From NCBI GenBank assembly GCA_037102815.1, contig BTPP01000002.1:5518001-5582000 (forward strand): a stretch of 64,000 bases of DNA, given 5' to 3'. This stretch comes from Neurospora intermedia. Taxonomy: Eukaryota; Ascomycota; Sordariomycetes; Sordariales; Sordariaceae. The notes below the pieces were generated by a model. It did not search any database, had not been told where the DNA came from, and was given only the letters and a program-made list of their open reading frames with translations. The position numbers and the translations under genes are program-made. This document shows, one piece after another, positions 1 to 11,423 of the stretch. Position 1 is the first letter of the stretch. Each line of letters begins with the position of its first letter.

Positions 1-542
1 TGCCGCCTACCTAGCCATCCTGAAAGACCTCCTACCTACTGCGGTTGCGAGCAAAAGTAAAACCCCCTTGTCAGGTATCTTGCACGGACCACCATAGCCA
101 AAGCTTCGTGAGCACTGTGTGTTCGACGACCTGATCCACGGGTTAAACTTACCCATCTCACCATAGTACACAGTTGAGGTGTGTCCAAGGGGGAGGCCTT
201 CGCCTCTCCGCCAAGCCGGCTAAGCGGCCATCTGCGCTTCCCTTGCGGTCACCAACGGCCAGGGCACGGTTGGATCGGTTGATTGTCGGGGTCGTATAGC
301 CCAGAGGTACGTAGGTAGCGTGTCTCGGAGTGTTCACCTGATTCGCCTTTGCCAAGACAACAGGATGGCGCACCCTTTCCTTCTTTGTTTGGACCCTTTG
401 CCAGTCACCAAACCGTCTCCTCCCTTCCCCATCCATCCTCGTCTTTCTTTTCAATCTGACACGCTTTCCAGTGTTTCTCACGTCCGCTGTACCTCGAAAA
501 TCACCCAACATCACCGCTCGACACACCACTTGTCAGGAAAAC
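1..542. other. Intergenic sequence upstream of the first gene
   Basis: No gene is supported here. Overlapping open frames on both strands have no recognisable domain and shadow each other. The last 150 bases are pyrimidine-rich (many TTTC and CCTT runs) and end in an adenine at -3 before the ATG at 543, as expected of a fungal promoter and 5' leader. Confidence 0.5.
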
Positions 543-1370
543 ATGCACTTCAGTCCGTGGACAGCTTGGCCCCTCCTGGCCTCTTTGGTCAGTTTCTGGG
601 CCGTTGCCGACGCGGCCGATTCCGGCATCCTCGAGGTCGACCTTCTTTTCCCGCGCAACGAGACATATGCGCCCACCGAATGGATCCCCTACATCTTTGC
701 CATCCGAAATGCCAAGCTTGCGAAATATCTCATTCCCGAACTCAGGTACGATGTATGGAACCTGACCGAAGGAGGAAATAGCTTTGGTTACACCCATCAA
801 AGCCTACGATGGGCGAACTGGTCCAGCCACGACCCCTACTTTGTCCACCACTTTCACAGCGGCCTTCACGAGGGAAGGTGGCTTATCAACTGGGAATTTT
901 GGTACATCAGCTGCAACGAGGACTTGTCCAACTTGCACAGCAGTAGCGAACTCGTGAATCGGAACCGAACCGTTGGAAGCATCGAGTTCACCATCCAAGA
1001 GGGCGGCCCGGCGGTAGATGTCGTTGCTGCCACGGCCAACGACAAGACATGTTCCGAGGGGAGCGGAGCTGCCATCAACATCACCGGCAAGACCAAGGAG
1101 GTTGCCCCCTTCGGAATAGATTTGACAGACGATACCTGTGTAGTGGTGGGATCCCCTCAACCGACTCCCACCCCTTGCCAGGTCAAGGTGGACTCGGCCG
1201 TTGCGGCCAGCATCTCGGCTTCGTGGACGGCCCAACTGTGTGATTTTCTCCAAACAGCAGACCGTCCGGCCAACTGTCCAGACGACAAGGACAATGCCGC
1301 CCAGAGGCTGGCGGTTGCGGGTGTGGCATGCTTAGCAGCCGCAGTGGGCATGTTAGGATTTTTAGCTTGA
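543..1370 (+). CDS. Secreted, probably GPI-anchored protein (DUF7136-like)
   Basis: Predicted 275-residue single-exon protein of unknown function. Residues 1 to about 24 form a signal peptide ending in AVADA-like small residues. The body starts with a 'DLLFPRNETYAP' motif and carries several N-glycosylation sequons (NET, NLT, NWS, NRT, NIT), so it should pass through the secretory pathway. The last 20 or so residues are hydrophobic and end at the stop without charged residues, typical of a GPI-attachment signal, so the protein likely sits on the plasma membrane or in the wall. From memory the body resembles the fungal DUF7136 group. The open frame extends upstream to 471, but the ATG at 543 is preferred because it starts the signal peptide. 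No intron is needed. Confidence 0.82.
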   Translation: MHFSPWTAWPLLASLVSFWAVADAADSGILEVDLLFPRNETYAPTEWIPYIFAIRNAKLAKYLIPELRYDVWNLTEGGNSFGYTHQSLRWANWSSHDPYFVHHFHSGLHEGRWLINWEFWYISCNEDLSNLHSSSELVNRNRTVGSIEFTIQEGGPAVDVVAATANDKTCSEGSGAAINITGKTKEVAPFGIDLTDDTCVVVGSPQPTPTPCQVKVDSAVAASISASWTAQLCDFLQTADRPANCPDDKDNAAQRLAVAGVACLAAAVGMLGFLA

Positions 1371-2604
1371 ACAAGGTGGAATCTTGGTAGCATAACTCGA
1401 TTGTACATGTTATATATAATGTCATGAAAAGATACCTAACTATCTCTCAACATGAGGCTTGTTTTGCTCGTAACTTCCGCAAGGCCTTCGATCACTGGGC
1501 AATTCCAAAATGCCGCCCTCACGGGGCCCAAAAACATGTCCCTTGACACTAGAATCTACAAGAACCTCAACCAAGCCGCACCTAACATCAAGTCAAAATC
1601 TCGTCTGTCCTAGCCGCCCTAATCGCTGTGCTGCGAAAGGTCATGTGGATTCACCATGTTTTGCATGACCAATGGAGTTGCCTTGTCAGATCGCTTGAGC
1701 AACCGATCCTCACGATGCTACCTGCAAGGCTACGACCTTCCCGTTAGGTGCACCGCTCCACACAGAAAGGTTTACACGTGTGCATACTGTCTAGGCTGCA
1801 TGCGGCTGCGAGGCGTAGCGGCGGGCCGTGGCGAATGCAAGCTGGAAAGTGGAGAGACCAAAGAGCGGTGGAACGACCACATGAGGCGTGATTGGGTAAA
1901 ATTTTCTCGGACCGTTCGTGCCGACTGGGCACAAGGCTAGCCTAGATCCACGAGTGTTTCCTCCACTTTTCTCCACATCTTGGGCTCGATATCAACGACA
2001 CCTCCTTGCACTCATTACTTTCGGCTCACCACCACCGCACTTAGGCCCTCCCCTCGCATCTTTGGCCCAAAATGGCATACCCGAAATTCCCTTACTTACA
2101 TTACGCCAGAGTAATATTCGATGCCATGCATCTTCACCTGGCTGGAATACTGGGCTGATTGTTCCCACAGTCCTCAACATGTGACAATCTCTAGCTCGGT
2201 CCACCTCAGGATGCCATCAACGAAGGCCGGACACCCTTGGCGCACAGAGCGTTCACAATATGCGACTCTAGCTAGAGAAGCAGCGTTGGTTAATTTCCGC
2301 TCATGGTGCCCTCCGGAGTCCTTTAGGTCGTTAGCGAAGCAATGGTTAGCTACGGATCAGCACCAGCATGGTCATTCACACCTTTCGGCAGACAGTCGCC
2401 GCCAACAGTCGCCTTTTGCAAGTCAGCCTCGTACGACGGGGTGATAACCCTTGCCGATGCTACACCCAGGTGAATGGAGTACTGAAGCCTTGGAAATCTC
2501 GGAATCTGGGACGCCTGGGAGAGTGGGAGAGAGAGTGGGTGAGTATAGAATCGTCATGTTTAATTACCTCGAGGCGATAAGTCGCCAAGACGGAGAGAGA
2601 GGCT
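1371..2604. other. Intergenic region with no supported gene
   Basis: About 1.2 kb between two plus-strand secreted-protein genes. Open frames at 1656-1940, 1918-2184 and 2121-2444 overlap each other in different frames and show no domain or splice pattern. The proximal part should hold the 3' UTR of the first gene and the distal part the chitinase promoter. Confidence 0.5.
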
Positions 2605-2613
2605 AGATATAAA
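2605..2613 (+). promoter_or_regulatory. TATA box of the chitinase-like gene
   Basis: GATATAAAAG lies about 190 bases before the ATG at 2799. A 5' UTR intron lies between, so the distance to the transcription start is plausible. It is one of the few clean TATA boxes in the window and fits a strongly inducible gene; the inducer cannot be read from sequence. Confidence 0.5.
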
Positions 2614-2719
2614 AGCACCCCTTTGTTGACCTCATTGGGTCAGGATTGATCAAGTCCCATCGGCGCCATTCACTCTCCTGGCCATCAAGACCTGTGTTGA
2701 ACTGAACTATCGTTTAGAT

Positions 2720-2775
2720 GTAAGTGTTTCCCTGACCTCAAGGCTAATACCCCAAACTAACCTACCTAATAACAG
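2720..2775 (+). other. Probable 5' UTR intron of the chitinase-like gene
   Basis: GTAAGT donor at 2720, a CTAAC-type branch site near 2756 and an AACAG acceptor ending at 2775 define a 56-nt intron wholly before the ATG at 2799. The coding frame does not need it; the inference rests only on the splice signals. Confidence 0.55.
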
Positions 2776-2798
2776 TCTACCGACTTCCTCGTGCAACC

Positions 2799-4988
2799 AT
2801 GGTGGCTTCCTCATGGTTCACGGCGGGCATGGGGGCTCTTGGCTTCTTGCTGTCTACTGATGGAGTCCTGGCTGCCAAACAGTCGGCTTTTCGATTTCCT
2901 TCGAGCCCAGCCTACCGCGAGGTATGCCCTGAGCGATGCATCGTTTCCGGGCCAAATTCAGGCAACTGGTCTGTCTATCCCAACTTCAAGCAGATCAAAA
3001 AGTGCACCCAGACCATGTTCTACGACTTCAACCTCTATGACCAAGTCGAAAATCCCGACACCAACTCCCGCATCGCTGCTTGCACTTCGTTTGGTCCTGA
3101 CTTCTCCTTGTTACCCCCCAACAACTCGGCCGCACGAATTCCTTCCCTTGACCCTGTCAACGTTGATTTCGAAGTCGGCTGGAAAGAGGAGGGCTACGGC
3201 CTGGCTGCTGCCGGACTCCGGTCTCTGATCAAGCAAATTCGCAAGTATGTCGAGAATGGATACGGGGCCACTGATGGGCCCTTCATCGTTTATGCTCAGT
3301 CTGGTCAAGCCACTGTCGGTCTCTACATTGGCCAAGGTCTGCAGAACCAAGGTCTTAGCGAGTCGGCCCTGAGTATTTTCCAGGACAATTTCGATACCCT
3401 CAATGTCTCGACGCCTAGCTTGGCTATGCAGCTTTGCGGCCCTGGCTACGACAGCACCCATATTTTTGGGCTCATGGTTACCAGCAACGCCACCTTTGCT
3501 CCCATTCAAGACGCTATCAAGACCTGGGCCAATGCCACTTGCTTGTCCTTTGCTGGCTCCAAGAGCTTCGCCGGCGAGGCTATGTTCACCACGCCGCTTC
3601 TGCCAACAAATGGCACCGTTGGGTCGAACTCCACCATCGGCTCCAACTCCACCATCCAGGCCAGGGGACATGTTCTCAGGTATCACAGGGCTCTTCATGC
3701 TCGTGCCGAGTGCAAGAGTGTGCAGGTTGAATCTGGTGATAGCTGTGCGTCGCTAGCCACAAAGTGCGGCATTTCGGGGCCCGACTTTACGAAGCTCCAT
3801 CCCGCCTCCGACTTTTGTTCCAGCCTGAAGCCGAAGCAGCACGTCTGCTGCACTACCGGAGATCTTCCTGATTTTCGTCCAGTCCCCAACTCCGATGGCT
3901 CTTGCTTCTCGTACCAGGTCAAGGCCAATGACAACTGCGCCAACCTTGGTGCCGAGTATGGCCTGACCATCGAGGACATTGAAGGCTTCAACAAGAACAC
4001 CTGGGGCTGGAACGGCTGTGAGTCTCTGTTCAAGGACACCGTCATGTGCTTGAGCAAGGGATCCCCGCCTTTCCCCGCCCCGATCGCCAACGCTGTGTGC
4101 GGTCCGCAAAAGCCAGGCTCTAAGCCGCCGACGGATGGCTCCAAGATTGCCGACTTGAACCCTTGCCCTCTCAACGCCTGCTGCGACATCTGGGGTCAGT
4201 GTGGTATTACCAAGGACTTCTGCGTTGACACCAACACCGGCGCTCCGGGAACTGCAAAGCCGGGCACCTACGGCTGCATCTCCAACTGCGGCACCGACAT
4301 TGTCAAGGGCGATGGGTCGGGCGCCATCAAGGTTACCTATTTCGAAGCCTACAATCTGGGCCGAGACTGCCTCTTCCAGGACGCCTCTCAGATCGACACT
4401 TCCCAGTACACCCACATACACTTTGCTTTTGGTACTTTGACCCCTGACTATGACGTTGAGGTCGGCGATGCTCTGTCCTCTTACCAGTTCCAGGAGTTCA
4501 AGCGTATCAGGGGCGCCAAGCGCATCTTGTCGTTTGGCGGCTGGGACTTTTCCACTATGCCTGCCACCTACTTGATCTTCCGCAATGGTGTCACCTCGGC
4601 CAATCGTCTCAAGATGGCCACCAACATTGCCAACTTTATCAAGAAGCACGATCTCGACGGTGTTGACATTGACTGGGAATACCCCGGGGCACCCGATATT
4701 CCTGGCATCCCGGCCGCCAGCCCGGATGATGGCCCCAACTATCTCGCCTTCCTCGTCATTTTGAAGAACCTGCTGCGTGGCAAGTCGGTCTCGATCGCCG
4801 CACCCTCCTCCTACTGGTACCTAAAGCAGTACCCTCTCAAGCAAATCGGTGCCGTAGTGGACTACATTGTATATATGACATATGATCTTGCGGCGTTCCG
4901 GGAAGTGTTAAGGAGGTGTTTGAACGTCATGTCAATAATATATCTTTTGATTAAATGTATACAAGTTGTTAATCTGGTGAAGATCTAG
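2799..4988 (+). CDS. LysM/CBM18/GH18 chitinase-like protein (subgroup C type), catalytic domain incomplete
   Basis: Predicted 729 residues. Signal peptide about 1-25; a Cys-containing N-terminal region; two LysM modules at about 303-350 and 368-415; a CBM18 chitin-binding region rich in Cys at about 434-475 (motif CCDIWGQCG); then a GH18 domain from about 510. The catalytic signature DGVDIDWE lies at about 620-627, with the general acid Glu present. This is the layout of fungal subgroup C chitinases, which bind chitin through LysM/CBM18 and cleave beta-1,4-GlcNAc bonds outside the cell. Similarity ends after the MTYDL strand (about residue 695). The last 35 residues are unrelated and AT-rich, while family members usually continue for several hundred residues. 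The gene therefore looks 3'-truncated; whether it still makes a product is unknown. ATG at 2799 has a good CAACC context. Confidence 0.85.
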   Translation: MVASSWFTAGMGALGFLLSTDGVLAAKQSAFRFPSSPAYREVCPERCIVSGPNSGNWSVYPNFKQIKKCTQTMFYDFNLYDQVENPDTNSRIAACTSFGPDFSLLPPNNSAARIPSLDPVNVDFEVGWKEEGYGLAAAGLRSLIKQIRKYVENGYGATDGPFIVYAQSGQATVGLYIGQGLQNQGLSESALSIFQDNFDTLNVSTPSLAMQLCGPGYDSTHIFGLMVTSNATFAPIQDAIKTWANATCLSFAGSKSFAGEAMFTTPLLPTNGTVGSNSTIGSNSTIQARGHVLRYHRALHARAECKSVQVESGDSCASLATKCGISGPDFTKLHPASDFCSSLKPKQHVCCTTGDLPDFRPVPNSDGSCFSYQVKANDNCANLGAEYGLTIEDIEGFNKNTWGWNGCESLFKDTVMCLSKGSPPFPAPIANAVCGPQKPGSKPPTDGSKIADLNPCPLNACCDIWGQCGITKDFCVDTNTGAPGTAKPGTYGCISNCGTDIVKGDGSGAIKVTYFEAYNLGRDCLFQDASQIDTSQYTHIHFAFGTLTPDYDVEVGDALSSYQFQEFKRIRGAKRILSFGGWDFSTMPATYLIFRNGVTSANRLKMATNIANFIKKHDLDGVDIDWEYPGAPDIPGIPAASPDDGPNYLAFLVILKNLLRGKSVSIAAPSSYWYLKQYPLKQIGAVVDYIVYMTYDLAAFREVLRRCLNVMSIIYLLIKCIQVVNLVKI

Positions 4989-6578
4989 ATCGAGGGAGGC
5001 TTTGCCGCGGTCCAAAATTATGTGCGCAAGCCTTATCTAATCTACAAGACCCACAGACGTGGGGTGGCTCCCGCAGGAGCGGCGGCGGGGTTCAATTCGA
5101 TTGAACCCGCCAGGCTGGGTCGTCCAGTTCGGTGATCTGACATGTGAAGATGCTAGCGCCACCGTTCTGGTAACCCTGTAACGGTGGGAATTTATCCCTC
5201 TCTGCCAAGACTTTTTACTTGGTGACTTTTTGATGGAGCCAAGAAAGCGTTAGCGAGCAAATGGTCGGGAAACATTGGTTGGTTGCACCCCAGTAATACT
5301 GTAAAGGTGTTGTAAAAGCCGGTGAAATTGAGGTATCTGCATGGGCACAGATGTAAAGCCATACACTACATTCAACAAATCGATACAGTCGATTTCCGCA
5401 CTTCCTTGAATTGATTCAACCCGAGTCTACCAAGTCTGACAAGTCGACAAATCAACACTATCAATTCCGCCTGATCCGACTGACGTTCAACCACGAGTGG
5501 TAAAACGAAGACTACCACTGGCAAAGGGTACACTAGACGTAGATGTGAATATATCGGCGGGTCTGCAGACCCGCGGCAGGCAGCATTCTGGCCAATCAGC
5601 TGTCGAAAATGACAGCGACAGCGACGACAGCGACAGCAGACTTTTAGAAGCTGCTGTACGCTGGCACAAGGCACGCAGGCTAACCATGTGACAAAGACTA
5701 TCAATTCTATCAATCAAGCGAATCGACACAGTCGATTTCCTCAAATCAATTGGTCTCATTCTCTCGAGCCGCTCAAGGCTCAAGGCTAACGCTGAAAATA
5801 TCACACCAGTGGGGGGACCTACGGATCGGAAGCGAGCGCCTGGTGGCTGACAATTTGCTAAACGCCTGTTCTGAGAGACTAACCGCCGCCGCTAACTGTC
5901 TACTTGGGAAAGTGTATGTCGCAAGCGTTCAATTCCCCCTTGTAGCTTTTCCCCCTTGTAGCTTTCCTCCATTATATCAAGCAGTTTGCCAATGACAAGG
6001 AAGGTGAGAGAACCCTGCAACGTTGTTCCCGCCTCGTAACTTCACCTCGATGCGGCCAGCGTTGGCATCGCATCCCAACCTGTCTTCGCAAATGCTGGTC
6101 CCCTTGGACTTGGACAACCCCTTCAGCCACACGAGAGCTTTCGGCAACGCCTTTCCCAAGATAGCAGTGACGACCTTAACGAAGACTCATTCCCACCCCA
6201 TCCGTCAATTATCCCGGAGCGGACCTGCTTCTTTTCCACTCCAATCACCTCCGCCTTTCTCACCACACAAAGAGAACTGTCCTGTGGCCTCTCAAAGAAG
6301 CTTCACGGCAACCACATTCCGTTTCCCAGATCTGCCATTGAATAAAGCCGTGAAAGGACCACAGCGACATTGCAGATCTTTCTGGTAACCACATCCAAAC
6401 CCAGCGGCCGAACGTCCAAATGCTCAACAAGGGCCGGAACTCTTTCTTGCAAGGAGATGCTTACAATCCCAACCCCCCCCCCCCCCCCCCCCCCTTCTTC
6501 GCGTGTGTTTGTCTTCTTGAAGAGGTACGTGTACCGGTAAGGGTACCATCCTTGGCAGCCCGTTCTTCCGTGGGCGCT
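4989..6578. other. Intergenic: palindromic motifs and a C22 tract
   Basis: No gene is supported. The sequence just after the chitinase reading frame does not resemble a chitinase. Two similar imperfect palindromes (AATCGAtacaGTCGATTT near 5380 and AATCGAcacaGTCGATTT near 5720) bracket about 340 bases holding an open frame with a Ser/Asp repeat (about 5610-5645). A run of 22 cytosines occupies 6473-6494. The distal part lies beyond the 3' end of the minus-strand gene that follows. Confidence 0.5.
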
Positions 6579-8157
6579 TCAGGTCAGGTCCATGGCGTCA
6601 TCGCTAAAGACATTCTCTTCATCGCTGGCGGCCTCATGGTCATCGTTTGCGTTTGAATCTCCTGCTGGCGGCTTAGGTCAGTAAAGGTATTTGACTCAGA
6701 CATCAACCGCATTCACGCCTGAAATGGTAGAGACTGCTTGGCATCAACTCACCTGCTATATCCCTCAACTTAGGAAGGACAGGTCCAATGATGGTCAAAA
6801 GTTGACGGATCGCGTTGACAACACGCTCCTCTGAGTGTATGGTCTCCATCTTGATCAACCAATACAATTCCGTCACGGTTTGTTTGAAACCGTCTCTCGT
6901 CAGATCTTCAGCATACCGCCCGATTACTTCTTCGAGTGTCTTCGGCCGTACATCTCCTACTTCGGTCAACAGCGCTCTGGTCTCTGTATCTGCAGCCACA
7001 ACAATTTCTTGCAGAGTATTTTCCAAAGCCAACACCAAACGGGCTAAAGGCGAATCATCCTCGGCTGAGATGGCGGGTGAGGGTTGGATCCATTCGCGCT
7101 GTTCTTGCCAAATTTCTATGCTCTGGCGAAGGATGTCCGCCGGAGGTTGGCCAGTTCGTGATGCACGTCGGAGTGCACTAATGCCAAGATGGGCAAACGA
7201 TATGACGTTTGCCTCGTCCACAGAAATTTCGCTTGACAGCAAGGTGTTCTTCAAGAGAGTTATCTCTTGGGGTTTTAAGTCAAGTGACTTGACTTTGTCG
7301 CGGTAGTGGAGTCTTGCTAGTTCATCTATGAACTTTATCGACATCTCATCGTCCCACTCTCGGACATCCAGGTTGACCAGTGATTTGATTATGGTAGACT
7401 CATTTTGAGATTCATGTTCCTTGGTGAATGTTTGCGATAGTGTCTGAATGGCGCGAGGGCCCCAGCCTCCCCCTTCGTCGGTAAGGGCGGCGCTGACTAC
7501 GACCAGCAGCTGGCTTGCCAGCGTTTGTCTGCTGTCGAAACTCAACTTCGTGTCATCAATTAGCTTTTTTGGTACACTCTTGGGTGTAGCAGATCCCTCT
7601 CCACTCAAGCGCAAGTTTTTGTTCCAATTGCTTTTGCGTGCTTGCAATGCTCTGGAGTTGTCTCTGAACATTGGGAGGTAGAAGCAGGCTTCCTGCTTGA
7701 TGCCGTACGGTGTATAGAGGCCATCTTGGGGGTTGGCCAAGGCGTAGAGCTTGGTCATGTTTGTTTCGAGCTTCTTGGTGGGAGTGACTACAATGGCCGG
7801 GACGCTCCCTATATCGTCTCCCTTCTCTTCCACCAGGGCCCCTTCGAGTAGAGTGGTGCCTACTGATGTCTGCTTGTTCAAAGCGGGATGTTTTTTCAGA
7901 TACTCGTCTCCCAATTTAGGGTAGGTCAAACCTACGAGCAGGAACTGCTCTGTACTCTCATCGTCGCTATTGAAATCCTTTTCTTGGGGAGTAAGCTCGA
8001 TTATACTTCGCTTTTCCACTTGTTCGAGCGCGGTATCGAATTTTACTGTCGTTGGGTTTCTTGCGGTCAACTTGATTATGTTGTTGCCGATGGTATCCGG
8101 GATAGCTACAGCATATCCCATAACATTGAATGCGTATGCTTCTAACTGTTGCGCCAT
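6579..8157 (-). CDS. Conserved-looking fungal protein of unknown function, two exons
   Basis: I do not recognise this protein. Exon 1 is 8157-6753 and exon 2 is 6661-6579. The intron has donor GTGAGT at 6752 and a tandem CAGCAG acceptor at 6667-6662, so two isoforms differing by one residue are possible. The product has about 495 residues, no signal peptide and no clear membrane segment. It is soluble-looking, with mixed helices from about residue 200 on and a very acidic tail encoded by exon 2 (NDDHEAASDEENVFSDDAMD). Splicing is needed for that tail; without it the frame stops soon after the donor. A cytosolic or nuclear role is likely, but no catalytic motif is visible. Confidence 0.72.
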
Positions 8158-9584
8158 CGTTCCGATCTAAAGTCCCAATTAGCCAATGTATATGTAGAGG
8201 TATACAGGCAGTGTGACTGTTTCATCATCACTTTCACTCTAGTACATCACAGTAAGGGAAGCATGCTGATATCTGAACGGGATTATACATACTTGGTGAG
8301 TGAGCTGAGAGCAGAAAATCCCAACGATGAGCAGGCGAGTGGTTGGGGGCGTTGCAACTTGGTGATGAGGAGCCACAGAGGTGATGTATAGGTATTGATA
8401 TTATAGAATCTGGTTGGCATACGGTCGTGGGATATCTCGAGGAGAGAAATATTAGTCATTGTACGGCGAGATAGAGAAAGAGAAGAGGATTCTCAGAAAG
8501 AAGAAGGAATTGAGGCAGCAATGCGGCCATTTCTACATGTCCTGCCCGACAAAATTGGAGCTGTGAACTCATGTCAATCACAATCACGATGGAGGCATCG
8601 GATGACCATATATCATCAGCCTTGGAACCGAAGGTTTGAACAAGCAATATCATACGGGGGCTGACAAACGAGCCAAATAGCACGAAGCACTGGTTTGGAT
8701 TAAAACTGTCACTTGAGCAATCGACCCGACGCTGTTCCGCAATATCTCGCCAAATCGAGACTCGGAACTGTAGCGTTTGAGGTGTCCAAATAGCATGTAT
8801 GTAACTGGTTCCCCGCTCTTCCGAGTCCCATTTTTGCGAGTTGATGCGGTACATGTAGGATGGGATGAACGCAATGTCAAGACGAATGCCATCGAAAACA
8901 AAAGGAGTAGGTAAGTCGTCTGATGAGATCAAGTGGAAAGGATCGAAGCAGAGTCTAGTAAGTGATGTGAAACAACAGGTACACATATGGCTACCATTTT
9001 TTGGTCAGCATGCTTGTAGTCTTTTCTCTCAACCACCTGGCTGACTCATGGCAAACGGAATTAAGAGGGAACTTTGGGATTAATTCGAGGATATTACAGA
9101 TACGCAACTTCGGCTCAATATGGTATCAGATCACTCTTATCTTGATGACCGTCAACCCATAGGTCACCAAGATCTGATGGGTTTCTAATAGAAGTTTGTT
9201 TCTCTTCCTTACATCAGGAGGTCAACCCCCCTTTCACCTACATCCCCTTACTGCCTTCATTTCTCCCTCCAGGTCAATTCCGCTTTCCGGGAATCTTTCC
9301 TCGTTTCTTATCCCTTTTCTCTCCATGTGTTGTGTCACAATCACATCATTTCTTGCCTTATGCTTCCTCTTCTTTCTCGCGTCCACAGAAATCAAACTTT
9401 CACACACCATACTACCTACGATTTCAACCGACAGCTTGCACATCGTCCTCATTACATTTGAGTACCTCTACCTGTAAGTACTGCGTCTTTCTGCTTTGAC
9501 TCTTGAGGTGCTCTTCCAGTTTTCCTGGGTATTCAAGTAGTTGTAGTTGTGCTCAGTCTAATCTGTCATCACGCAGTTCCGGTC
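8158..9584. other. Intergenic region between divergent genes
   Basis: Shared upstream region of the minus-strand gene (start 8157) and the plus-strand gene (start 9585). A minus-strand open frame of 176 codons at 8456-8986 contains a passage that could be a gene remnant, but no domain, splice pattern or start context supports it. From 9190 to 9480 the plus strand is strongly pyrimidine-rich, as expected for a fungal promoter/leader. Confidence 0.45.
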
Positions 9585-10465
9585 ATGTCCTCGCCGCAAT
9601 CTCAACCACAAACCATGCGCCGCGGCGCAGTTACCAAAGCAGACTTTGAGATACTAAGCTCTTTGCTACGAGATGGGCAAGTTGTATGTACCGAAATCGC
9701 CCACCGCAACACAAGAAACCTGAGTAACTCTAATCCAGCAGGTTGGCCGAGAGGACGACGTCAACAAGAAACTTCTCACACTCCTACATGAAATGCAAGT
9801 TCGCTATTCGGAGTCCGAAGCCTCCTACCGAGCATGGAATACCGACAGATTGTTTGAAGGGGATTCCGAGCTCAAGGATATTTTTCAACAGGCACGATAC
9901 GCAGCTGACATGATGGTGAACCATCCTATGCTTTACTCGAGTGCTACAGCAAGCCTAAAGCAGATCAAGGACCGTCTTACTTGCTATGTCGAAGAGCGAG
10001 AGAGACTTCTGCATAGCGTCCCAACCACATCACCTCTGGCGCCCCAAGATGGAAGCCCAGAGGCACCGTGTAAGACTGCCACATCATGCACGTGTGATCA
10101 ACTGTTGACATTGGGATTTAAACTGACGCCACATGAATATGTTAGCTTGGAAAGTGCTCGACTGGAATATGCCGCTCCACGACGCCGAATCCTCCAACAA
10201 ACTGGTCTATACAGGTTCAAAACCGGGCGACGACTTGTTGGATTTCTGGATCAGTACAGACGTCAAAGCCCAGATCAAAAATGCTTTCAGCGTAACTGGC
10301 CGAGCACCAGTCTCAGTCGCTCAGCCACCTACGATGGCCGATGCCTCGCTTCAACCCACAGGGGAAACCCCCACAGGGGAAATCCCCACAGGGGAAATCC
10401 CCACAGGGCCAATTGGTGGTGCCATCCTCACCACCCTCACCCCACCAGCCTCATCCACCCACTAA
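9585..10465 (+). CDS. Small protein of unknown function, three exons, C-terminal PTGE repeats
   Basis: Exons 9585-9683, 9742-10069 and 10146-10465 join in frame into 248 residues. Introns have GTATGT and GTAAGA donors, CAG and TAG acceptors, and a CTGAC branch site near 10120. The protein begins MSSPQSQPQTMRRGAV, is helical and charged through about residue 130, then has a Pro/Ser-rich linker and a segment with WKVLDWNMPLHD and DLLDFWISTDVKAQ. Near the C-terminus a 15-base unit repeats about four times, encoding PTGE(I/T). No domain is recognised. Frame continuity across both introns is the main support. It marks the left side of the repeat-rich accessory segment. Confidence 0.6.
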
Positions 10466-11005
10466 TCCTAATGTCACGACACACTATTTTGGCCCTGTGG
10501 GTCCAGACGACCGCGCCACGGGGTGGCGGGGAAGTGGATAGGGGGCTGACTTCTCAACGTTGAACGTCTGTCATGAGAGACTAGGTACCGAGCACTTGGG
10601 GAGTAGACGTGAGGTATTCCACCCAGAATCCAACCAGGTCTCTAGAATGGTTCATAGTTCCTGTTCTAGGTAGAGGTAGTTTTCATTTCTCTTCAGTATT
10701 ATCTCCATATGAATCACAATACCAACCTATTGGTTTGCATAGCCAGGCATTCAAGAAGCAGTGCGAATGGTCAAAGATGTACAAGTATGGAAGGTAGCTC
10801 ATAGGCAGACCGATTACGTCTCTCGACCTTCAAATTCAAAATGACCTATGCTTCATACCTCTACATACAGTGGAAGTGGTATGACGACATGAAGGCATCC
10901 AGAGGTAGTTTTGGGGTTTTGCATTACTTCGATGCCTTGACTCATGGTTCAATTTTCTATTTTATTTTTTGAAAGAAAAAAAAGGGAAGGTAGGGTATTC
11001 TTTTT

Positions 11006-11330
11006 TGGACTCGTGGGCCCAAGAAGTGTGTTGATCGTGCCAAGTTTAAAATGAGAAAGGAAGCGAAATGTGGAGGGCTAAAGATTCAAGATACCTACTA
11101 CATATTGGAGGGAAGGAAGGCGACAACGAAAAGGTGTGGATTGGAGTTGTCTAGGTGGAAGAGGAAAACGGAAGCCAGGCAACCTAGATATACCCGGAAG
11201 GGTGTGCCAGTGGATGTCGGCAAGCCAGTGAAGGCGGCCCAGGGCACCCGACAGACTTCCAACAGCCCAATACCTAGAGGTCGGTACCCGACCTTGGTGG
11301 TGCCCTGACAAGCCCCACATGGGCCACTCT
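11006..11330 (+). repeat. Dispersed repeat, copy A
   Basis: Begins with TGGACTCGTGGGCCCAAGAAG and continues through GGCGACAACGAAAAGG and GGCGGCCCAGGGCAC. The first part matches copies at about 11424 and 17290; the later part matches the copy at about 14560. Together they outline a family at least 300 bp long. No transposase or terminal repeats were seen. Confidence 0.65.
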
Positions 11331-11423
11331 AGAATTATCCTGGTCCGGTCACAAATTTCCCACCCTACCTCTAAGCATCCATTTAGTTCGGCAGGTCTCT
11401 CAAGACCTCATCCTTAGCAATGT

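Noticed and set aside
3111-3698. 195-codon minus-strand frame
   Set aside because: Antisense shadow of the chitinase, as is the 298-codon frame at 3753-4649; domain evidence is all on the plus strand.
8456-8986. 176-codon minus-strand frame as a gene
   Set aside because: Has some protein-like character but no domain, no splice pattern and no conserved start; kept only as a note in the gap entry.
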